A stretch of 11,181 nucleotides of DNA from Bryobacteraceae bacterium (lineage in GTDB: Bacteria; Acidobacteriota; Terriglobia; Bryobacterales; Bryobacteraceae). The notes under the pieces were generated by a model. The model was given only the letters and a program-made list of their open reading frames with translations. It had not been told where the DNA came from and searched no databases. Position 1 is the first letter of the stretch. Every line of letters begins with the position of its first letter. Positions 6,672-11,181 of the stretch are shown here, one piece after another. The stretch lies in assembly GCA_947456995.1 (NCBI GenBank), contig CANGVB010000056.1, forward strand, positions 1-11,181. The letters run 5' to 3'. Both the position numbers and the translations under genes were made by a program.

Positions 6672-7363
6672 TCGTACCCTGCATCGACCTCATGGACGGC
6701 AAAGTCGTCCAACTCATCCAAGGCAAAGAGAAGGCCCTCGAAGGCGAAGAGCCACTCGTGATGCTGGCGAAATTCGCTGGCTTCCCCGAGATCCAGGTCA
6801 TCGACCTTGATGCCGCTCTCGGTCGCGGAGCCAACGACGACATCGTCGAGCTCCTCGCCGGCCGCGCCCGTTGCCGCGTCGGTGGTGGCGTACGTTCTCC
6901 CGAACGCGCCCAGACCCTCATCGATCAGGGTGCCGCCCAGGTGATCGTCGGCACTGCCGCCTTTACCCGCACCGGCATCAACGTCCCTCTGCTCGAATCG
7001 ATTGCCGCTCAGATCGGCAAAGAGAAGATCCTCATCGCCCTCGACTCCAAGTACGGCAAGATCGTCGTCAAGGGCTGGCAGGAGTCGACAGACCTCACTG
7101 CCGTTGAAGTCCTCAAGTCTCTTGAGCCCTACTGCGGCGGCTTCCTCTGCACCTATGTCGATAAAGAAGGCATGATGCAGGGCACAGACCTCGAATGGTT
7201 CCGCAGCCTCCGCGCCGCAACCACCCTGCCTATCACCGCCGCAGGTGGGATTAGGACTATCGAAGGTGTAAAATCCTTAATGTCGATGGGGATCCACTCG
7301 GCCATGGGAATGGCCATCTACACCGGCCACGTTAAGCTCGACGATTTACGCCAATTGCTCTAA
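6668..7363 (+). CDS. hisA: phosphoribosylformimino-5-aminoimidazole carboxamide ribotide isomerase, divergent form
   Basis: The 231-residue (beta/alpha)8 barrel catalyses the Amadori-type isomerisation of ProFAR to PRFAR, step four. [16 protein letters not shown] gives catalytic Asp7, and Asp126 in IALDSKYG is the second catalytic Asp. VGGGVRS (71-77) and AAGGIRT (191-197) bind the two phosphates. It is about ten residues shorter than standard HisA and differs in key places: the usual RDGTL.G loop after Thr162 reads KEGMMQG, and VKGWQES follows the second Asp. This recalls the WQ-containing eukaryotic-type HisA form, though I judge that from memory. Being within the operon with an ATGA overlap makes the function secure despite divergence. 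It is the last his gene; no clear intrinsic terminator follows. Confidence 0.9.
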   Translation: MIVPCIDLMDGKVVQLIQGKEKALEGEEPLVMLAKFAGFPEIQVIDLDAALGRGANDDIVELLAGRARCRVGGGVRSPERAQTLIDQGAAQVIVGTAAFTRTGINVPLLESIAAQIGKEKILIALDSKYGKIVVKGWQESTDLTAVEVLKSLEPYCGGFLCTYVDKEGMMQGTDLEWFRSLRAATTLPITAAGGIRTIEGVKSLMSMGIHSAMGMAIYTGHVKLDDLRQLL

Positions 7364-7372
7364 GACTCTGGT

Positions 7373-7396
7373 CTCAAGACCGATATGTGTCTTGAG
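7373..7396. repeat. perfect inverted repeat between hisA and the next gene
   Basis: CTCAAGAC (7373-7380) and GTCTTGAG (7389-7396) form a perfect 8-pair stem with an 8-base loop. An alternative smaller fold, GGTCT-CA-AGACC (7370-7381), competes for the left arm. No T-tract follows, so it is not a standard intrinsic terminator. It could be an mRNA-stabilising hairpin at the end of the his message, a repressor site, or a structure hiding the start of the next gene, whose alternative TTG start (7392) lies inside it. Confidence 0.6.
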
Positions 7397-7406
7397 CAAC
7401 CGAACA

Positions 7407-8378
7407 GTGAGTATCCTTAGCAACCTCTTTCAGAAGAGCCCCGAGTCTGAATCCACTTCTCTGTCCGAGCAGTTCAGCAGCCTGGAGTGGATCGAAGCCA
7501 CTCGGGATGCGGCTATTCAGCTTTGGCGTTCGAGCATGATCAGCATGAGCGAAGCTATGCCCTCTTCGCCCAAACAGATCTGTGACCCCCACCGCAAGAG
7601 CATCAAGCAACTGGTGGAGGACATGCCCAACAAGCCGGCCCCCAACGTCATTGAACAGCGCAAGCAGAAGACGATTGAGATCCTCAAAAGTTATGGCTCG
7701 CAGATGGGTTCGTTCATCGATTCTCAGGACAAAGAAGCCAAGGCCGTCCTGAACTCAGTGGCTCAACTCACCGAGACCCTTTCCGGCTTCGATCAGCGCT
7801 ACGCCGTCCGCCTGCAGGGCATCACCAAGAAACTCCGCCTCCTTGCCACCTCAAACGACCTGGGCGAGATCCGCACCAAGCTCAGCGCCGAATGCACCCA
7901 GCTTGAGAAGTGTCTCGAAGAACAGCAACGCGACACCCGAGGGGCGATGCAGCGGCTGAATGAAGACCTCACCAAGAGCGACAGCCGCAAGCAGCGCTCG
8001 CTCCCAGGCCCAGGCTCGCAGCATGGCTCGGATAGTCTGCTTACCCTCGAATTAGGGGTAAAGGGATGGGATCGTTACTGCCTTGTGCGTTACGAGTTTC
8101 ACACCCGCCCAGGCGCTCCCGCATGGGCAACCAAAGAGAAGGCGATCCTAGATGCTTTGCCTGAGCGGCTTGGTCATCTGGTCAAGGCCGTCGTCCCCAA
8201 GACAGCAGTGATCCTCGCTGCAGTGCAATGCCAGTTGCTTGAGTATGCTGGCCAGGCCGAATCCATGGAGCGTTCGCTAGCGCAGACCAGTGGCATGACC
8301 TGCACTTCCCGCGTAGTTGAGCCTCTTCGAGGCGAGTCGATGCGTGATGCGATGCTTCGTCTGGAGAAGGCTGGTTAA
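7407..8378 (+). CDS. uncharacterised helical protein with a degenerate GGDEF-like C-terminus
   Basis: From GTG 7407 the protein has 323 residues; an in-frame TTG at 7392 would add five, and neither start has a clear Shine-Dalgarno sequence. There is no signal peptide or membrane span. Residues 1-60 are mixed, and 85-192 are rich in Glu, Lys, Gln and Leu, likely long helices or coiled coil of the type that precedes GGDEF domains in some cytoplasmic diguanylate cyclases. A Ser/Gly/Pro linker follows at about 193-210. The last hundred residues (YCLVRYEF at 224-231, AILDALPERLGHLVKAV at 246-262, RVVEPLRGESMRDAMLRL at 302-319) can be laid along a GGDEF fold, but no GGDEF motif, metal site or I-site is seen; KTAVILA stands about where it should be. 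If the comparison holds, it cannot make c-di-GMP and may bind a nucleotide or partner. It lies one base before the CpaE-like gene. Confidence 0.7.
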   Translation: MSILSNLFQKSPESESTSLSEQFSSLEWIEATRDAAIQLWRSSMISMSEAMPSSPKQICDPHRKSIKQLVEDMPNKPAPNVIEQRKQKTIEILKSYGSQMGSFIDSQDKEAKAVLNSVAQLTETLSGFDQRYAVRLQGITKKLRLLATSNDLGEIRTKLSAECTQLEKCLEEQQRDTRGAMQRLNEDLTKSDSRKQRSLPGPGSQHGSDSLLTLELGVKGWDRYCLVRYEFHTRPGAPAWATKEKAILDALPERLGHLVKAVVPKTAVILAAVQCQLLEYAGQAESMERSLAQTSGMTCTSRVVEPLRGESMRDAMLRLEKAG

Positions 8379-8379
8379 G

Positions 8380-9561
8380 ATGCTGCGTTATGCATTGTTC
8401 GCTCCCGATACTGCGATCGCCTTTGGCCTCGAGCGCTGCCAGAGTCTCTTGCTCCTGCGAGCTTTTGATCACTTCCTCCCGCCTGAAGGGCTGCTCGACT
8501 ATGTTCGGGCCTATTCCCCTCAGGTTCTTTTCTTCGACATCAGTGAAGGCCGCGACGCTCTGAACGAAGCCGCCGAGTTGCTCCGCGGCTCGGCCCATAC
8601 CCATCTGGTAGCCGTAGCCCGTGACCTTGATCCCGAGGTGCTGATCGAGCTGATGAATCAGGGTGTGCGTGAGTTTCTGCGCTTTCCCTTCGACCCCGAA
8701 AAACTGATGGCTTCGATGGCCCGGATTGAGCACACCGTAGCTAGCGCCCCGGCTGAGCGTGAATCGACAGATCTGCTCTTTAGCTTCCTTCCGGCCAAGC
8801 CTGGTGTCGGGGCCTCAACCACCGCGATCCACACTGCTTTGGAGCTGGCGCAGCGCCCACATAGCCGTGTCCTGCTGACAGACTTCGACCTCAACTGCGG
8901 CCTGAGCCGCTTCCTGCTGAAGCTTGGCAATCCTCTTGGCGTTCGCGATGCGGTGGCCAAGATGAGCGAGATGGACGATGGCCTTTGGATGGAGATCAAG
9001 TCGAGTGTTGAAGATCTGGACGTACTGCCATCCTGTCTGATTGAGCCTGGCCTTGATATCGAACCGATGAGGATTCGCAACCTCTTTGAGTTCGCCCGCC
9101 GACGCTACCGCGTTGTCCTGGCAGACCTCAGCGGCATGATGGAGAACTTCTCACTCGACGTCCTTCAGCAATCCCGCCGTATCCTGCTGGTGGTCGAGCC
9201 AGAGCTTGCCGGGGTCCATATGGCCCGCGAAAAGATGCGCTTTCTCGAAGCCCGCGAGTTGAACGACCGTGTGGCGCTGGTGATCAACCGTTGGCGCAAG
9301 GATGCGCCGCTCACGATCGCCGACATTGAGAGCGTTCTTGGAGTGCCAGCCGAAATCACGCTTAGCGACTCGCCGGAGCAAGTCTATAAGTCTGTGATGA
9401 GAGGGGGAGCACTCGACCCCTCCTCCACCTACTATCGTGAGATTGCCGACCTTGCTTCCTGGCTCGCCTCAGAGTCTGGGGTCAAGCGGGGGCCCAAGCC
9501 CAAGCGCAAGGTGGAATACTTCTCGCTGATCCCGAGCCGTTACTCGCTCAATCGGGCTTAA
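8380..9561 (+). CDS. CpaE/MinD-like ATPase with receiver-like N-terminus
   Basis: The 393-residue protein starts best at ATG 8380, one base after the preceding stop and 9 bases after GGAGAAGG; a longer frame from 8317 lies inside the previous gene. Residues 1-118 resemble a response-regulator receiver (VLFFDIS at 49-55 with Asp53, then a REFLRFPFDPEKL ending), but the N-terminal acidic pair is missing, so it is probably a pseudo-receiver. Residues 132-365 are a ParA/MinD-type P-loop ATPase: deviant Walker A AKPGVGASTT with signature Lys140 but Ala in place of the second Lys, TDFDLNCG (167-174), Walker B-like VVLADLSG (245-252) and VINRW. This two-domain layout is that of CpaE, which positions or assembles Flp-type pili in other bacteria. 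The C-terminal 25 residues are Lys/Arg-rich. No other pilus gene is visible here, so the role is inferred. Confidence 0.85.
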   Translation: MLRYALFAPDTAIAFGLERCQSLLLLRAFDHFLPPEGLLDYVRAYSPQVLFFDISEGRDALNEAAELLRGSAHTHLVAVARDLDPEVLIELMNQGVREFLRFPFDPEKLMASMARIEHTVASAPAERESTDLLFSFLPAKPGVGASTTAIHTALELAQRPHSRVLLTDFDLNCGLSRFLLKLGNPLGVRDAVAKMSEMDDGLWMEIKSSVEDLDVLPSCLIEPGLDIEPMRIRNLFEFARRRYRVVLADLSGMMENFSLDVLQQSRRILLVVEPELAGVHMAREKMRFLEARELNDRVALVINRWRKDAPLTIADIESVLGVPAEITLSDSPEQVYKSVMRGGALDPSSTYYREIADLASWLASESGVKRGPKPKRKVEYFSLIPSRYSLNRA

Positions 9562-10492
9562 CCAATTCGGCGTATCCGATCTGCCCGTTGAGCCGCTCGT
9601 CGGGCTTGGGCTGATCGCCGCCTCCAAACCAGATCCGAGCCTTGCCGTTTTCAACCAACACCGTTGCATCGCAAACGACAGCCGAGTTCCAGGGCTGATC
9701 CCCTCGCAGAACTGGTTCCTTGAGCTTCTGCCAATGCCGTCCGTCTTTTGAGACGGCATAACCCATGGCACGTTTCTCTTTGCGGTCCCGCCCGGTATAG
9801 AGCATCACCCATTGGCCATTGGCTTCAAAGACTGCTGGCTCACCGAGTCCATTCTCGTCAAAGTCTCCTGCGCCACCGAGTTCCAGCAAGTGCCCTCGAT
9901 GCTTGGTCCATTCTTTGCCGTCCTTAGACCTGGCAACTCCAAGCCTCTGCCGGCGGGCACGGTCTTCACCGAGGTAGAAGAGATAGAGTTCACCGGAGGC
10001 CTTGAGCAGATAGGGATCTCCGATGCTGATCTCGTCCCAGCTCATGCTCGGCCCAAGTGGGAGGATGGGCTCCTTGGTCCAGTTACGGCCATCTCTCGAG
10101 CGTGCGAGATGAATGACGGTCTTGCCCTTGGGGCCAGCCTGGTAGGCATAGAGCAGTTCTTCGCCCAGCGCCAAGGCCCCGCCGTTGGCCGCGATGTAAT
10201 CGTTACCTGCATTGAGTGCTGTGCCTGAATCCTGCCAGGAGAGGCCATCCTTCGAAGTGGCAAGGGCAGTATGCCAGCTCTTGCCATCAAAGAGCGAATA
10301 GAGGTTGATGTACTGATCCCGCCAGCGCACCACTGAAGGATTCAGAACATCAAGCGACGCCCCTCGCTCCATGACAGGCGTGGCGGTGAGCTTCCAGCGA
10401 AGGTCAAGCGCAGGGCCTTGTGGCTTGGGCAGGGCGAAGTCGTCATAGCGGCCGCAACCACAGAGGAGAAGGGCGAAAAGCAAATACCTCAT
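9548..10492 (-). CDS. lipoprotein with predicted GH43/GH32-like beta-propeller
   Basis: The 314-residue protein begins MRYLLFALLLCGCGR, a short lipoprotein signal with Cys13 (or Cys11) as the likely lipid-bearing residue, so it should be anchored outside the cytoplasm. The rest carries repeated blade-like units, each with an A.SKDG..W element at about 78-86, 130-138, 187-195 and 247-254, and each followed by a strand pair such as GDPYLLKASGELYLFYLG or GEPAVFEANGQWVMLYTG. This is the pattern of five-bladed propellers of the GH43/GH32/GH130 type. Asp159 (GDPY) and Glu218 (GEPA) could be the second and third catalytic acids, but the first blade reads LNPSV, with Asn51 where an active enzyme would have Asp, so it may bind rather than cleave glycans. 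It starts in an ATGA overlap with the kinase gene and ends overlapping the CpaE-like gene by 14 bases. Confidence 0.8.
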   Translation of the reverse strand: MRYLLFALLLCGCGRYDDFALPKPQGPALDLRWKLTATPVMERGASLDVLNPSVVRWRDQYINLYSLFDGKSWHTALATSKDGLSWQDSGTALNAGNDYIAANGGALALGEELLYAYQAGPKGKTVIHLARSRDGRNWTKEPILPLGPSMSWDEISIGDPYLLKASGELYLFYLGEDRARRQRLGVARSKDGKEWTKHRGHLLELGGAGDFDENGLGEPAVFEANGQWVMLYTGRDRKEKRAMGYAVSKDGRHWQKLKEPVLRGDQPWNSAVVCDATVLVENGKARIWFGGGDQPKPDERLNGQIGYAELVKPD

Positions 10493-11181
10493 AGCGGAAT
10501 GCGAACCCGGATCGTGGCCCCATGACCGGGCCGGCTAATGACAACCAGCTCACCCCCAAGGCTGCGGGCACGGCGCTCGATGCTACCCGGGCCTATGCGC
10601 AGCGCTTCGAGCTCAGCAAGGTCATAGTTGCCACTGAAAGGAAAGCCGGTGCCGTCGTCTTCAATATCGATGTGCAGCATCTCCCCTTGCATGGTGAGTG
10701 CGATCGCGACACGCGAGGCCTTGGAATGCTTGTGGACATTGTTTAAGGACTCTCGGACAATCTGGAGTACTTCGAGGAAGCTCTCGGGCTCGCCGGTCAC
10801 TTCCTGGCTGGAGTAGCTGGCTGAGATGCCGGTATCCTTCTTGAAGTTCTCGACCAGTCGGCGGATGGCCGTTGAGAGGCTTTCGCCTTCCACCTCGAGT
10901 GGCCTCATGCTGCGAACAAAGGCGCGTAGCTCGGCAACCTGTGCGCGGCAGACCATCTGCAGGTCTTGCAATTCTTTAAGCCCGGCGGCGAGTTCTCGAC
11001 CGAGCATTTGTTGAACGACGTTGAGGCGCATCTGGAAGCTGATGAAGCTTTGGAGTGGCCCATCATGGAAGTCGTCGGCAATGCGCTGGCGCTCGGTTTC
11101 GCGAAGCTTTTCAGCTTCACTGCGCAGCTTGATCACGTCGAGTTGCGCTTCTTCGAGGCGGTCTGACAGCACACGCTTTTC
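10489..11181 (-). CDS. NarL-type sensor histidine kinase, 5' truncated by the window edge
   Basis: The frame runs open to the right edge, so the N-terminal sensor region is missing; a GTG at 11172 is merely the first in-frame start inside the window. About 230 residues are visible. After a charged coiled-coil stretch comes the HisKA_3 dimerisation and phosphorylation helix ETERQRIADDFHDGPLQ with the phospho-accepting His (residue 36 counted from GTG 11172). The HATPase_c domain follows: N box IVRESLNNVHKHSKA (138-152), G1 box EDDGTGFPF (171-179), and a G2-like GPGSIERRARSLGGEL (194-209), ending GHGATIRVRIPL. Such kinases act on LuxR/NarL-type response regulators; none is in the window, so the partner should lie to the right or elsewhere. 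It is read as one message with the lipoprotein gene, overlapping it by 4 bases. Confidence 0.92.
   Translation of the reverse strand, partial: EKRVLSDRLEEAQLDVIKLRSEAEKLRETERQRIADDFHDGPLQSFISFQMRLNVVQQMLGRELAAGLKELQDLQMVCRAQVAELRAFVRSMRPLEVEGESLSTAIRRLVENFKKDTGISASYSSQEVTGEPESFLEVLQIVRESLNNVHKHSKASRVAIALTMQGEMLHIDIEDDGTGFPFSGNYDLAELEALRIGPGSIERRARSLGGELVVISRPGHGATIRVRIPL

Noticed and set aside
8317..8379. 21-residue extension of the CpaE-like protein
   Set aside because: It overlaps the end of the previous gene; ATG 8380 has a suitable upstream GGAGAAGG and a receiver-like start.
1..11181. CRISPR arrays, tRNA or rRNA genes, insertion sequences
   Set aside because: I saw no regularly spaced direct repeats, no tRNA-like cloverleaf or rRNA signature, and no transposase or terminal repeats; nearly all sequence is explained by the listed genes.

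Overview
The window is dominated by a complete-looking histidine biosynthesis operon on the + strand (bases ~330-7363), followed by an uncharacterised two-gene unit on the same strand and a converging pair of genes on the - strand. The DNA is GC-rich, the his genes favour C-ending codons, and genes are packed with 1-4 base overlaps. These traits, together with a CpaE-like ATPase and a NarL-type sensor kinase, fit a Gram-negative soil-type bacterium. Acidobacteriota (Solibacter/Bryobacter-like) is my best guess, but no marker gene here proves it.

Bases 1-310 hold the 3' end of a small membrane-protein gene. Bases 311-507 contain no large gene but carry the most interesting element of the window: a 24-codon leader reading frame (350-424) with eight histidine codons, seven of them within ten codons, followed by a strong intrinsic terminator (451-493) just before hisI. 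A segment at the end of the leader frame can pair with the 5' arm of the terminator, and a segment just upstream of the His codons can pair with that same segment. This is the layout of a classical ribosome-mediated his attenuator.

The operon order is hisI-hisG-hisD-hisC-HAD phosphatase-hisB-hisH-hisF-hisA. HisG is the long, self-regulated form, so no HisZ is needed. A HAD hydrolase sits between hisC and hisB and probably supplies the histidinol-phosphatase step. Only hisE (phosphoribosyl-ATP pyrophosphatase) is missing, and HisI is not fused to it, so hisE should lie elsewhere. Eight of the nine genes are joined to the next by a gap of at most 2 bases or an overlap of at most 4, so one attenuator could control the whole set. 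HisA is divergent from the standard bacterial form.

After hisA, a perfect 8-base inverted repeat (7373-7396) precedes a gene for a helical protein whose C-terminal third resembles a GGDEF domain without its active-site motif. One base later comes a CpaE/MinD-like ATPase with a receiver-like N-terminal domain. On the - strand, a 5'-truncated HisKA_3-type sensor kinase (running off the right edge) overlaps by 4 bases a lipoprotein with a predicted beta-propeller related to the GH43/GH32 fold. That lipoprotein gene overlaps the end of the cpaE-like gene by 14 bases tail to tail.
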